Assembly (NCBI GenBank): GCA_963726365.1
Contig: CAVSCI010000018.1
Coordinates: forward strand, 1-64,000
DNA from: JAABQG01 sp963726365
Lineage (GTDB): Bacteria > Pseudomonadota > Gammaproteobacteria > Burkholderiales > Burkholderiaceae_C
DNA length: 64,000 bases
Reading direction: 5' to 3'
This document shows positions 10,446 to 19,158 of the stretch, piece by piece (positions within the stretch are counted from its first letter, which is position 1; every line of letters begins with the position of its first letter). A program made the position numbers and the translations under genes. The notes under the pieces are model-generated. The model saw only the letters and a list, made by a program, of their open reading frames with translations. It did no database searches and was not told the origin of the DNA.

Positions 10446-11366
10446 TGGAATCCTATGCCTTGCTGCTGGCCGCGACGCTGAACGCCGGCACCGTGCTGGC
10501 CATCGCCGCGCTGGGCCTGCTGATCAACGAGAAAGCCGGCATCGTCAACCTCGGGGCCGAGGGCATGATGCTGTGCGCGGCCGTCGCCGGCTTTGCCACC
10601 GTGGTGCACACCGGCAGCGACTGGCTCGGCTTTGCCGCCGGCATGGGCGCCGGCGCACTTGCTGGCCGGCGTGTTCGGCGTGCTGGTGATCTGGCTCAAC
10701 ACCAACCAGTACGCCACCGGCCTGGCGCTGAGCCTGTTCGGCGTCGGCTTCTCGGCCTTCGCCGGCATCAGGTACGTGCAGGAAAAGCTGCCCGAGCGGG
10801 CGCATTTCTCGTTTCCCGTGCTCGGCGATGTGCCGCTGCTGGGCCCGGCGATCTTCCGCCAGCACCCGCTGGTCTACCTGACGATTGCCTTCGCGCTGGG
10901 GCTGATCTGGTTCCTGTACCGCACGCGCGCGGGTCTGGTGCTGCGCTCGGTGGGCGAGTCGCCCGAATCGGCCCACGCGCTGGGCTACCCGGTGCGCCGC
11001 ATCCGGCTGGCGGCCGTGATGGCCGGGGGCGCCTTGTGCGGCCTGGCCGGCGCCTACATCTCGGTGGTCTACACCCCGCTGTGGGTCGAGGGCATGGTGG
11101 CCGGCAAGGGCTGGATCGCGCTGGCGCTCACCACCTTCGCCACCTGGCGCCCGGCGCGCATCCTGCTGGGGGCCTACCTGTTCGGCGGGGTGACGATGCT
11201 GCAGTTCCACCTGCAGGGCGTTGGCGTGGATGTGCCCAGCCAGTTGCTCACCATGCTGCCCTACGTGTCCACCATCGTCGTGCTGGCGCTGATCTCGCGC
11301 AATCCGGCCTGGATCCGGGTGAACATGCCGGCCTCGCTGGGCAAGCCGTTCTTTCCCGGTTCATAA
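10445..11366 (+). CDS. Nucleoside ABC transporter permease 2 (frameshifted)
   Basis: The second permease of the BMP-type importer, NupC/YufQ-like. It starts MESYALLLAATLNAGTVL and has the family hallmark INEKAGIVNLGAEGMML, then YRTRAGLVLRSVGESPESAHALGYPV. One extra base near 10657 (GGCGCACTTGCTGG should encode GALLAGVFG) splits it into two frames. It ends RVNMPASLGKPFFPGS. It should pair with permease 1 in a heterodimeric membrane channel. Confidence 0.87.
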
Positions 11367-11408
11367 TCTTTTTTTCGAATTCCCAACCCTGTCCATGAAA
11401 GACCTGAC

Positions 11409-12573
11409 ATGACTGATCTGCAAAAACGTTCCTTGCTGAAGGCCGCCGCCCTGACGGCCGTGGCAGCCGCTGCCCTGGTGGGTTGCGGCAAGAAAGAAGA
11501 AGCCAAGCCGGTCGAGGCGCCCAAGCCCGTGGCTTCTGCGCCCGCGCCCGCCAAGCCCGAGCCGCTGAAGATCGCTTTCGCCTACGTTGGCCCGGTGGGC
11601 GACGGCGGCTGGACCTTTGCCCACGACAACGGCCGCAAGGCGGTGGAAAAGGAGTTCGGCGACAAGGTGGTGACCAGCTTCGTGGAAAAAGTGCCGGAAA
11701 GCGCTGACGCCGAGCGCGTGATCCGCGACATGGCCGGCCAGGGCAACAAGCTGATTTTCGGCACCACCTTCGGCTACATGGAACCCATGCTGAAAGTCGC
11801 CGCCGACACCAAGGACGTCAAGTTCGAGCACGCCACCGGCTACAAGACGGCCGAGAACATGCGCACCTACGACAGCCGCACCTATGAAGGCGCCTACATG
11901 GCCGGCGTGATCGCGGGCAAGATGACCAAGACCAACACGCTGGGCGTGGTCGGCTCGATCCCGATTCCTGAAGTCATCCGCAACATCAACAGCTTCACGC
12001 TGGGTGCGCAGTCGGTCAACCCGAAGGTCAAGACCAAGGTGGTCTGGGTGAACGAGTGGTTCAACCCGCCGAAGGAAACCGAAGCCGCCACCGCGCTGAT
12101 CAACGGCGGCGCCGACGTGCTGATGCAGAACACCGACTCCTCGGCCGTGCTGCAGACCGCCGAGAAGATGGGCAAGCGCGCCTTCGGCTGGGATTCCGAC
12201 ATGACCGCCTACGGCCCCAAGGCCCACCTGGGCTCGGCCGTGATCAACTGGGGCCCTTACTACATCAAGGCCGTGGGTGACGCGCTCAACGGCAAGTGGT
12301 CCACCGGCCAGAGCCTGGTGGGGCGTGAAGGAAGGCGCCATCGACATGGTGTCGGTCGCCGCCGACGTGCCGGAAGACACCAAGAAGAAGCTCGATGAAG
12401 TCAAGGCCGGCCTGAAGGACGGCAGCTTCGTGATCTGGAAGGGCCCGATCGTGGGCCAGGACGGCAAGGAAGTGCTGGCCAAGGACGCCGTGGCCGACGA
12501 CAAGTTCCTGGGCGGCGTCAATTTCTACGTCAAGGGCGTGGAAGGCAAGATTCCGGGCGGTGACAAAAAGTAA
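11409..12573 (+). CDS. BMP-family purine/nucleoside-binding lipoprotein (one frameshift)
   Basis: The substrate-binding component of the importer. The signal peptide ends in the lipobox LVGC (MTDLQKRSLLKAAAL..AAALVGC), followed by a charged Pro/Ala-rich linker. The body is typical BMP: FAYVGPVGDGGWTFAHDNGR, GTTFGYMEPML, SIPIPEVIRNINSFTLGA. One extra base near 12310 (AGCCTGGTGG should encode SWWGVKEG) shifts the frame; the end is KGVEGKIPGGDKK. It shares many motifs with the second BMP protein at 27913, but that one lacks a lipobox. Confidence 0.9.
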
Positions 12574-12594
12574 GCTTCAGGTGAGCTGATGCCG

Positions 12595-12623
12595 GGGCCG
12601 CCTTCGAGCGGCCCTGTTTTTTT
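12595..12623 (+). terminator. Rho-independent terminator after the BMP lipoprotein gene
   Basis: A seven-base-pair G/C stem (GGGCCGC / GCGGCCC) with a six-base loop CTTCGA is followed closely by a seven-T run. It lies between the transporter genes and the deaminase, so add may be expressed at a lower or separate level. Confidence 0.8.
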
Positions 12624-12635
12624 CCGGAGCCCATC

Positions 12636-13689
12636 ATGTTCAAAGTCCACGCCGTCCCCGCGCACCGCCTGCCCGAGCTGCTGCGCGCCATGCCCAAGGC
12701 CGAGCTGCACATCCACATCGAGGGCTCGCTGGAGCCGGAGATGATCTTCGCGCTGGCGCAGCGCAACGGCGTGGCGCTGCCCTACGCCAGCGTGGAGGCC
12801 CTGCGCAAGGCCTACGCCTTCACCGACCTGCAGAGCTTCCTCGACATCTACTACGCCGGCGCCAGCGTGCTGCTGAAGGAGCAGGACTTCTACGACATGG
12901 CCTGGGCCTACCTGGAGCGGGCCGCGGCCGACAACGTGGTGCGCGCCGAGCTCTTCTTCGACCCGCAGACCCACACCGCGCGCGGCGTGCCGATGGAGGT
13001 GGTCATCAACGGCCTGCACCGCGCCTGCGTCGATGCCGGCACGCAAGCTGGGCGTGAGTGCGGATCTCATCCTGTGCTTCCTGCGCCACCTCAGCGAGGA
13101 AGACGCCTTGGCCACGCTGGAGCAGGCGCTGCCGTACCGCGACCGCTTCATCGGCGTCGGGCTGGATTCGAGCGAACTCGGCCATCCGCCCGAGAAGTTC
13201 GCGCGCGTGTTTGCGCGCTGCCGCGAGCTCGGCCTGCACCGCGTGGCCCACGCCGGCGAGGAGGGGCCACCGGCCTACATCTGGAGCGCGCTGGATGTAC
13301 TGAAGGTCGAGCGCATCGACCACGGCGTGCAGAGCGCCCAGGACCCGGCGCTGATGGCGCGCCTGGCGAAAGAGCGCATCCCGCTGACGGTGTGTCCGCT
13401 GTCGAACCAGAAGCTGTGTGTGTTCCCCGACCTGAAAGACCATAACCTGCGCCAGCTGCTCGACGCCGGCCTGTGCGTGACGGTCAACTCGGACGACCCG
13501 GCCTACTTCGGTGGCTACCTCAACGAGAACTTCACCCAGACCTTCGCCGCGCTGCACCTGTCCACCCAGCACGCCTGGACGCTGGCCCACAACAGCATCG
13601 AGGCCAGCTTTGCATCTGACGCGGACAAGCAGCGCTGGATTCACCGGCTCAATGAAACCTTCGAGCGCTTCGTCGAGCACGACGACTGA
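12636..13689 (+). CDS. Adenosine/adenine deaminase (one frameshift)
   Basis: Deaminates adenosine or adenine, feeding the purine salvage route with xanthine dehydrogenase. Metal-binding HIHIEGSLEPE is near residue 26, the catalytic region is HAGEEG, and the C-terminal metal and substrate residues are in VNSDDPAYFGGYL. One extra base near 13037 (GATGCCGGCACGC should encode DAARKLGVS) splits the frame. The SELGHPP and HAGEEGPPAYIW wording resembles the subfamily that includes fungal and bacterial adenine deaminases, so the preferred substrate, adenine or adenosine, is not settled. It follows the terminator by 12 bp. Confidence 0.88.
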
Positions 13690-13780
13690 AATGAAAAAGC
13701 CGCCTGGCGGCTGCGCTGGCGGCTGCTGAATCGCGCCGGCGGTTGTCAGCCGGCGCAGATCATCTTTCAGGTCGGCAGCT

Positions 13781-14097
13781 TCAAGGACGAACAGCGATTT
13801 CGTTCTTGACCGGCGACAACACCACTTACGCCGCGTGCGATGTTTTCGGCGGCCGTCTTTTCGGTGGCGTTCTTGGCAAAGCCTGACAGCATGACGGTGC
13901 CATTAAGCGTTTCTACGCTGATCGACGTGCCGGCGACAGCCGGGCTCTCCAAGCATGTTGGACTTGACCTGGGTGGTGATGCTCGCGTCATCGATGTAGG
14001 CGCCGGTGGTTTCCTGGCCGCGGCTGACGGCGCAGCCGGTGGCGGTGAGCATGACGATGGCCGTGACGGTGGCGGCGAGTGCGGTGCGGATGTACAT
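13781..14097 (-). CDS. BON-domain lipoprotein, OsmY-like (two frameshifts)
   Basis: A small envelope protein starting MYIRTALAATVTAIVMLTATGC, a lipoprotein signal with lipobox TATGC. One BON domain follows: ASITTQVKSNML, ISVETLNGTVMLSGF, EKTAAENIA, and an end VKNEIAVRP in a second frame. An extra base near 13952 (AACATGCTTGGAGAGC should encode NMLES) and a shift near 13805 interrupt it. BON domains bind phospholipid or membrane surfaces and are common in osmotic and envelope stress proteins. A Crp-type palindrome lies upstream at 14212. Confidence 0.8.
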
Positions 14098-14479
14098 GGT
14101 GAATCTCCAGTGAAAAATGGTGTGATCTTGGGTAAGACCGGATGGTGAGAAGCCCCACACCGGGTTTCTGCTTTGGCTCTGGCTGGATGTTAGGGGCGCT
14201 CTTTTGGCGGGTCTGTGCGGCACCGCACGAACGGGTGAACGTGTCTTTGCCTGCGGTGTGAACATCGGCCACGCTCTGGATGCCCTGCGGTGTCCACGGA
14301 AATTGCTTACCGCGCCGTTCTGCCGGTCTTGCTGCTGTGTTCGTTGGCGCACCGACAGTGGCGTTCCAGGCACTTAAGCTGCCCTTGTACCTTGCGCGGG
14401 AACCGTGATCGCATTGGTTTTTCCAAGGACTGGCACGGATCCATCGCGCCATAGCTGCTTATCCAATCAAGGATCTCTC
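14098..14479. other. Intergenic region between divergent lipoprotein genes
   Basis: 382 bp between the BON protein (leftward) and the collagen-like lipoprotein (rightward). It holds the palindrome at 14212-14231. I see no other gene in it. Confidence 0.5.
14212..14231. promoter_or_regulatory. Putative Crp/Fnr-family operator (TGTGC-N6-GCACG)
   Basis: TCTGTGCGG-CA-CCGCACGAA, 7 of 9 positions symmetric and the same geometry as the perfect palindrome at 26740. It sits 115 bp upstream of the BON gene start and could serve both divergent genes. Confidence 0.5.
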
Positions 14480-14710
14480 ATGAAAAAATCACTCCTTATG
14501 CTGGCACTTCTGGCCACCCTGGGCCTGGCGGCCTGTGACCGTCCCGCGGTGGTCACCGTTCCCGCAGCAACGATCGTCGTGCCTGGTCCAGCCGGCCCGC
14601 CAGGACCCTCGGGCGACCAGGGCGCGACGGGAAACCAGGGCGCCACCGGCAAGCCCGGCGAGGGCACCACGGTGATCGTGATGCCTGCTGCCTCATCGCC
14701 TTCGAATTGA
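14480..14710 (+). CDS. Small lipoprotein with collagen-like Gly-X-Y repeats
   Basis: A 76-residue predicted lipoprotein. The signal peptide MKKSLLMLALLATLGLAAC ends in lipobox LAAC. A short Val/Pro linker is followed by about ten Gly-X-Y triplets (GPAGPPGPSGDQGATGNQ and GATGKPGEG), then TTVIVMPAASSPSN. I do not know a characterised homologue. Proline and Gln/Asp in the X-Y positions are compatible with a short triple helix. It is followed 31 bp later by a DUF3309 gene, probably the same transcript. Confidence 0.75.
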   Translation: MKKSLLMLALLATLGLAACDRPAVVTVPAATIVVPGPAGPPGPSGDQGATGNQGATGKPGEGTTVIVMPAASSPSN

Positions 14711-14741
14711 ATCGACGCATCATTCACAAAAGGAGAAAGAC

Positions 14742-14900
14742 ATGAGCTTGGGAACCATACTGTTGATCGTCCTGATCCTGTTGCTGATCGGCGCCATCCC
14801 GTCCTGGCCGCACAGCCGGAACTGGGGCTATGGCCCCAGCGGGGGCTTGGGGCTGGTCGTGATTGTCATCGTCGTTCTCCTTCTGATGGGCCGACTATGA
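14742..14900 (+). CDS. DUF3309-type small membrane protein
   Basis: A 52-residue protein, MSLGTILLIVLILLLIGAIP to the end VLLLMGRL, with two hydrophobic segments flanking a WPHSRNWGYGPSGG loop. The length and the IPSWPHSRNWGYGPSG core are those of the DUF3309 family of unknown function. A strong ribosome binding site (AAAAGGAGAAAGAC) precedes the ATG. It is below common ORF length cut-offs. Confidence 0.85.
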   Translation: MSLGTILLIVLILLLIGAIPSWPHSRNWGYGPSGGLGLVVIVIVVLLLMGRL

Positions 14901-15004
14901 TGTGACCATCCGCTGCACGTCCGGGCAGCGGCAAGCCTTCTCCGGCTTGCGGGCGATGGCTTTTTGGTATCGCCGGACCGTTTCTGAATTCCGAAAGAGT
15001 GGTC

Positions 15005-16410
15005 ATGATGCGGGTCCGCCGATCAACGCTGGCTGGTTTCCGGCTTGCCATGCTTGTGGTGGGCGTGGTGATGCTGGTGGGCTGCAACAGCCTGCCGACA
15101 ATCGTGCCAGACCTTGCACGAAGCAAGGGCGCGCCGGTACAGCTCACTGGCGCTGGCGGCCCGCTTTCCGCTGCGCAGAGCAAGGCAGTGCTGGACCGCC
15201 TTGGCAGTGGCGGGCAGGAGACCGGCATTTTCGAACGTCACCTGGCGATCGAGGAGGCGATGGCCGGCAGTCCGCTGACCACCGGAAACAAGGTGCTCTT
15301 GTTGCAGGATGGTCCGACCACTTACCAGGCCATGTTCAAGGCCATCGCGGCGGCACGGGACCATATCAACCTGGAGACTTACATCCTGGACGATGACGAG
15401 GTCGGTCAACGTTTTGCGCAGGCCCTGATAGACAAGCAGCAGCAGGGCGTGCAGGTCAACCTGATCCGTGACAGCGTGGGAACTATTGGCACGCCGCCTG
15501 CCTTCTTCCAGCGGCTGAAAGACAACGGCATCAAGGTCCTTGAATTCAACCCGATGAATCCCCTGGTGTCCCGCAAGGAGTGGGAGCTCAACCAGCGCGA
15601 CCACCGCAAGCTGCTCATCGTTGACGGGCGCACTGCGTTTTTGGGCGGCATCAACATCAGCAGCGTGTACTCGGGTGGCTCATTCAGTCGCGCATCGCGC
15701 GCAGCGGCCTGATGGCGCGCTGGCGTGGCGCGACACCGACCTCCAGCTGCAGGGCCCGGTCGTGGCCGATTTCCAGAAGCTGTTCCTGGCGACCTGGGAA
15801 AAGCAGAAAGGCGACCCCTTGCCGGCAAAGGACTACTTTCCGAAGCTCCAGAGCGTGGGCCGCGAGGTGGTGCGCGCCATCGGCAGTTCACCCGACGAGC
15901 CCTTCAGTCAAATCTACGCCACCCTGCTCTCGGCCATCGGCAGCGCCGAAACCAGCATCCACCTGACCAATGCCTATTTCGTACCGGACCCGCAACTGCT
16001 GGCCGCCCTCGAAGCGGCGGCCGCGCGCCAGGTCGACGTGAAACTCATCCTGCCCAGCCAGACAGATTCCTGGCTGGTCTTCCATGCCGGTCGTGGCTTA
16101 CTACGACCGTCTCCTGCGAGCCGGCGTGAGGATCTACGAGCGACGCGGCGTGATCCTGCATTCAAAGACCGCGCTGATCGACGGCGTCTGGGCAACGGTG
16201 GGCTCGACCAACCTTGACTGGCGAAGTTTCCTGCACAACGAAGAATTGAATGCGGTGGTCCTGGGACAGGAGTTTGGCGACCAGGTGCAGGCGATGTTTG
16301 CCAGGGATCTGGCAGCCTCCGACGAGGTGACGCTTGCCCAGTGGGTGAACCGACCGCTTGATTTGCGCGTGAAAGAACTTTTCGCGCACGCCTGGGAGTA
16401 CTGGCTTTAG
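15005..16410 (+). CDS. Phospholipase D / cardiolipin synthase-family lipoprotein (two frameshifts)
   Basis: A two-HKD enzyme of the ClsC/phospholipase D type. The N-terminus has a lipoprotein signal ending LVGC (VVGVVMLVGCNSLPTIVP). The first catalytic motif is HRKLLIVDGRTAFLGGINIS and the second is HSKTALIDGVWATVGSTN. Frameshifts lie near 15690 (after SFSRASR) and near 16085 (between SQTDSWLV and AYYDRLLRAGVRIYERRG). I chose the ATG at 15005, seven bases after AAAGAG; GTG at 14999 is also in frame. It probably transfers phosphatidyl groups at the envelope, consistent with the surrounding membrane-stress genes. Confidence 0.85.
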
Positions 16411-16444
16411 CGCCGGCCCTGGCCGGCAGCGGGATCACGACCCT

Positions 16445-16928
16445 TTATCGCGAGGGCGCGGGCACCAGCACCACCGGGTTCGGCGTCTTCGGCTCGATCA
16501 CGACAGATGTCGCGCCCGCTGGCATGACCACGGTCTCGACCTTGCTCAGAACACCACCGCCGGCGACGCTGCCGGATTCGGAGCCATAGCCCAGCACGCG
16601 GGCCGTGCAGGCGGCCTTGTCTTCGCCTGTCAACACGTTGCAACGTGCCGTGGCATTGGCGTTGAAGTCGCTGTTGGTGTTTGCAGGCGTGCGATTGCGT
16701 TTTCTCGGCGCGGGCATTGTTGGCTTCCCGCAGGCAGGTGGCCTGCTCTTGTTGCGACTGGCCGTTCATGCACGCCTGAACTTCCTTCTTGTAGCTGCCC
16801 GAAGCGTCGATGCCGGTGGTGCCTGTGGCAACCTGGGCGCCAGCGCCAGCAGCCGTCAAGGCGAGCAGCGTCGCTACGCCAGTGGAAACAAGGTGCCTGC
16901 GAAGGAGGCCGCTGGGTTGTGTCTTCAT
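16445..16928 (-). CDS. Hypothetical secreted protein (one frameshift)
   Basis: I do not recognise the family. The start MKTQPSGLLRRHLVSTGVAT leads into a signal peptide ending near AAGAGAQ. The mature part has several cysteines (ACMNGQSQQEQATCLREANN, ARCNVLTGEDKAACTARVLG) that suggest disulfides, and ends in a Pro/Val-rich tail VVIEPKTPNPVVLVPAPSR. One extra base near 16697 separates the two halves (AEK-RNRTPANTNSDFNA). It is divergent from the glycine-zipper lipoprotein at 17167, with a Crp-type site between. Confidence 0.65.
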
Positions 16929-16997
16929 GATTGGGTTCCTGTTGTGGATCGGGCCAAGGTGACCCCGACCACACACTGCGCGCAATGCGCGATCTGA

Positions 16998-17017
16998 TCT
17001 GTGCGCCAACAGACAGA
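16998..17017. promoter_or_regulatory. Putative Crp/Fnr-family operator (TGTGC-N6-AGACA)
   Basis: TCTGTGCGC-CA-ACAGACAGA. The left arm is nearly perfect and the right arm keeps 6 of 9 positions of the palindrome at 26740. It lies in the 238-bp divergent promoter region between 16928 and 17167, which holds no other visible feature. Confidence 0.4.
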
Positions 17018-17166
17018 CCCAGGGCAGAACGCTGCATACAGTCAAACGCGCAGGTAACGCCAGAACCAACTGCCCGGATCGGGCAAAAGCAGATTTTGGC
17101 AAGCAGTCAACCGCTCCTGCCAGGCAAGAAGGTTCAGAGTTCTCATTCACTTAAAGAGGTCATCCC

Positions 17167-17385
17167 ATGAAGACGTTTCAAAAATTTGCATTCAGCGCAA
17201 TCACAGCGGCCATGCTGCTTGGTCTGGGTGGCTGCGCCGGCATGTCGCAGCAGGAAAAGGGCACCGCCATCGGCGCCGGCGCTGGCGCCATCGGGGGCTC
17301 GATCCTGACCGGTGGCAGCGCGGTAGGAACCGTCGGCGGCGCAGTCGTTGGCGGTGTCATTGGCAACCAGGTCACCAAGCCCTGA
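17167..17385 (+). CDS. Glycine-zipper lipoprotein (OsmB-like)
   Basis: 72 residues. The signal peptide ends in lipobox LGGC (FSAITAAMLLGLGGC), followed by a glycine-zipper membrane segment, GTAIGAGAGAIGGSI and GTVGGAVVGGVIGNQV. This is the pattern of OsmB and related small outer-membrane lipoproteins induced by osmotic or envelope stress. Confidence 0.82.
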   Translation: MKTFQKFAFSAITAAMLLGLGGCAGMSQQEKGTAIGAGAGAIGGSILTGGSAVGTVGGAVVGGVIGNQVTKP

Positions 17386-17515
17386 GTCTGACTGACGCGC
17401 AACGCACCTGGCGGCTTGCGTCGGTGCGTTGCGGCGGCTGTTTCTTGACCTGCTCCCCTTGCGCGAGATCGCGTGAACGGGTCAAACTGTCTATTTTAAA
17501 CTGGAGGTACACAGG

Positions 17516-17710
17516 ATGAAACACGGAATGAATATCAAAGCCGCAGTGGTGCTGTGCGGACTGGTCGCGGCGCTGTCCGCTTGCCAGAAGCAGGAAGGCC
17601 CGGCCGAGAAAGCCGGCAAGGAAGTCGACAAAGCCGTCGGGCAGGTGGGGCAGCAGGTCCAGAAGGCCGGTGCCAGCATCGAAGACGCCGCCAAAGGCGA
17701 CAAGAAGTAA
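17516..17710 (+). CDS. Small charged lipoprotein
   Basis: 64 residues. Signal peptide MKHGMNIKAAVVLCGLVAAL with lipobox LSAC; the mature part is a Lys/Glu/Gln-rich amphipathic helix (KEVDKAVGQVGQQVQKAGAS) ending KGDKK. Similar small lipoproteins are common in Burkholderiales but have no assigned function. An internal ATG at 17528 is an alternative start. Confidence 0.7.
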   Translation: MKHGMNIKAAVVLCGLVAALSACQKQEGPAEKAGKEVDKAVGQVGQQVQKAGASIEDAAKGDKK

Positions 17711-17730
17711 GCCACGCAGTTGCGCGCGGC

Positions 17731-17772
17731 CAGGCACACCCGGGCAGGGGCCACCTTGCCCGGGTGTGCCTG
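17731..17772. repeat. 16-bp perfect inverted repeat after the small lipoprotein gene
   Basis: CAGGCACACCCGGGCA and its exact complement flank a 10-base loop (GGGGCCACCT). The stem is long and GC-rich, but no T-run follows. It could act as a 3' mRNA stabiliser or a factor-dependent terminator. Confidence 0.6.
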
Positions 17773-17835
17773 CTTGTGGCGTCAGCCGCGAGACCGTTTT
17801 CCAGGCGGCGCATGCGCCGCAGTTGCTTTTCAATC

Positions 17836-17855
17836 TATGTTCGGCTGCGCACAGA
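17836..17855. promoter_or_regulatory. Putative Crp/Fnr-family operator (TGTTC-N6-GCACA)
   Basis: TATGTTCGG-CT-GCGCACAGA, matching the perfect palindrome at 26740 in 7 of 9 left and 8 of 9 right positions. It is centred about 70 bp upstream of the crystallin-protein start. Confidence 0.5.
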
Positions 17856-17915
17856 CCTCGGGTTCATGGCATGGGACATTGACGAGGACAGTCTTGTCTT
17901 TTCCAGGAGCTACAG

Positions 17916-19019
17916 ATGAACGCATTTTTGAAAACCGCAGTGGCCGTGGCCGCCGTGGCCATCGCGTCGCAAGCGGTCGCACAGGTCACTTTTTTTGAGA
18001 ACGAAGGGTTTTACGGCCGCAATTTCACCACCCAGCAGCAGGTCGAAAACTTCAGCCGATTCGGCTTCAATGACAGGGCCTCTTCGGTGGTGGTGCAGGG
18101 CAACCAGTGGGAAGTCTGCGAGGACGCACAGTTCAGCGGTCGCTGCACGGTGTTGCGCCCGGGCCGTTACCCGTCCCTGGCGGCGATGGGTCTGAATGAC
18201 CGGATTTCGTCGGTGCGTGCCGTCGATCGCAATGCCCGCGTCGACAACGACCGCTATGCGCCGGCGCCAATGACCCCGCAAGTCACGTTTTATGAAAATG
18301 AGGGTTTCAGGGGACGCTCCTTCACCACCGAGAAGCAGGTCAACAACTTCCAGCGCGGTGGTTTCAATGACCGTGCCTCCTCGGTCGTGGTGATCGGTGA
18401 CCGCTGGGAAGTCTGTGAAGACAACCGCTACCGCGGGCGTTGCGTGGTCCTGCGTCCGGGCCGCTACGCGTCCTTGAGCGCGATGGGCCTGAACGACCGT
18501 GTCTCGTCAGTGCGCGCGGTGGCCGTGAATGCCCGTATCGAAGACAGCCGTTACGCGCCCGCGCCAGTGCCGGTTTATGACAGCCGTCGCCGCCAGCAGG
18601 AACAGATCTACATGGCCAATGTCACCTCCGTGCGCGCCGTCGTGGGCCCGCCGCAGCAGCGTTGCTGGATCGAGCAGGAAAAGGTAACCCAGCCCGCGAG
18701 CGGCTACAACGTGCCGGCAGCCCTTGCCGGCGCCGTTCTGGGTGGCGTTCTGGGGCACCAGGTCGGTGGCGGACGGGGCAAGGACCTCGCCACGGCCGGT
18801 GGTGCCGTCGCAGGCGCTGCGATTGGTGCGAACGTGGGCGGCGGCGGTCAGCAAGTCACGACGCAGGACGTGCAGCGCTGCGAGACCGTGCCGAGCCAGG
18901 CCAAGCCCGAGTTCTGGGACGTGACCTACACCTTCCGAGGCCTGGAACACCGCGTCCAGATGACCGCGCCGCCCGGACCCACCGTGTCCGTCAATGAACG
19001 GGGCGAGCCCCGGACCTGA
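17916..19019 (+). CDS. Secreted beta/gamma-crystallin-domain protein with glycine-zipper domain
   Basis: 367 residues, intact. A signal peptide (MNAFLKTAVAVAAVAIASQAVAQ) precedes two copies of a beta/gamma-crystallin domain of about 90 residues. They begin VTFFENEGFYGRNFTTQQQV and VTFYENEGFRGRSFTTEKQV, and each has WEVCEDxxxxGRCxVLRPGRYxSLxAMGLNDRxSSVRAV. The C-terminal third has a glycine-zipper segment (ALAGAVLGGVLGHQVGGGRG) and a conserved end (WDVTYTFRGLEHRVQM) found in 2TM glycine-zipper proteins. Crystallin domains often bind calcium; the role here, probably envelope protection, is inferred. Confidence 0.85.
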   Translation: MNAFLKTAVAVAAVAIASQAVAQVTFFENEGFYGRNFTTQQQVENFSRFGFNDRASSVVVQGNQWEVCEDAQFSGRCTVLRPGRYPSLAAMGLNDRISSVRAVDRNARVDNDRYAPAPMTPQVTFYENEGFRGRSFTTEKQVNNFQRGGFNDRASSVVVIGDRWEVCEDNRYRGRCVVLRPGRYASLSAMGLNDRVSSVRAVAVNARIEDSRYAPAPVPVYDSRRRQQEQIYMANVTSVRAVVGPPQQRCWIEQEKVTQPASGYNVPAALAGAVLGGVLGHQVGGGRGKDLATAGGAVAGAAIGANVGGGGQQVTTQDVQRCETVPSQAKPEFWDVTYTFRGLEHRVQMTAPPGPTVSVNERGEPRT

Positions 19020-19158
19020 CCTGACCCGATCCATCGGCAAAGTGAACATGGCGGCCCTGCGGGGCCGTTTTGCATCGGTACCTGGCATTTCGGCAGGACT
19101 GCCTGCGTGGACAATGACGCAGCGGGTGAACGGGAAAAGGTTTTTTTCTTGAGGTGCC

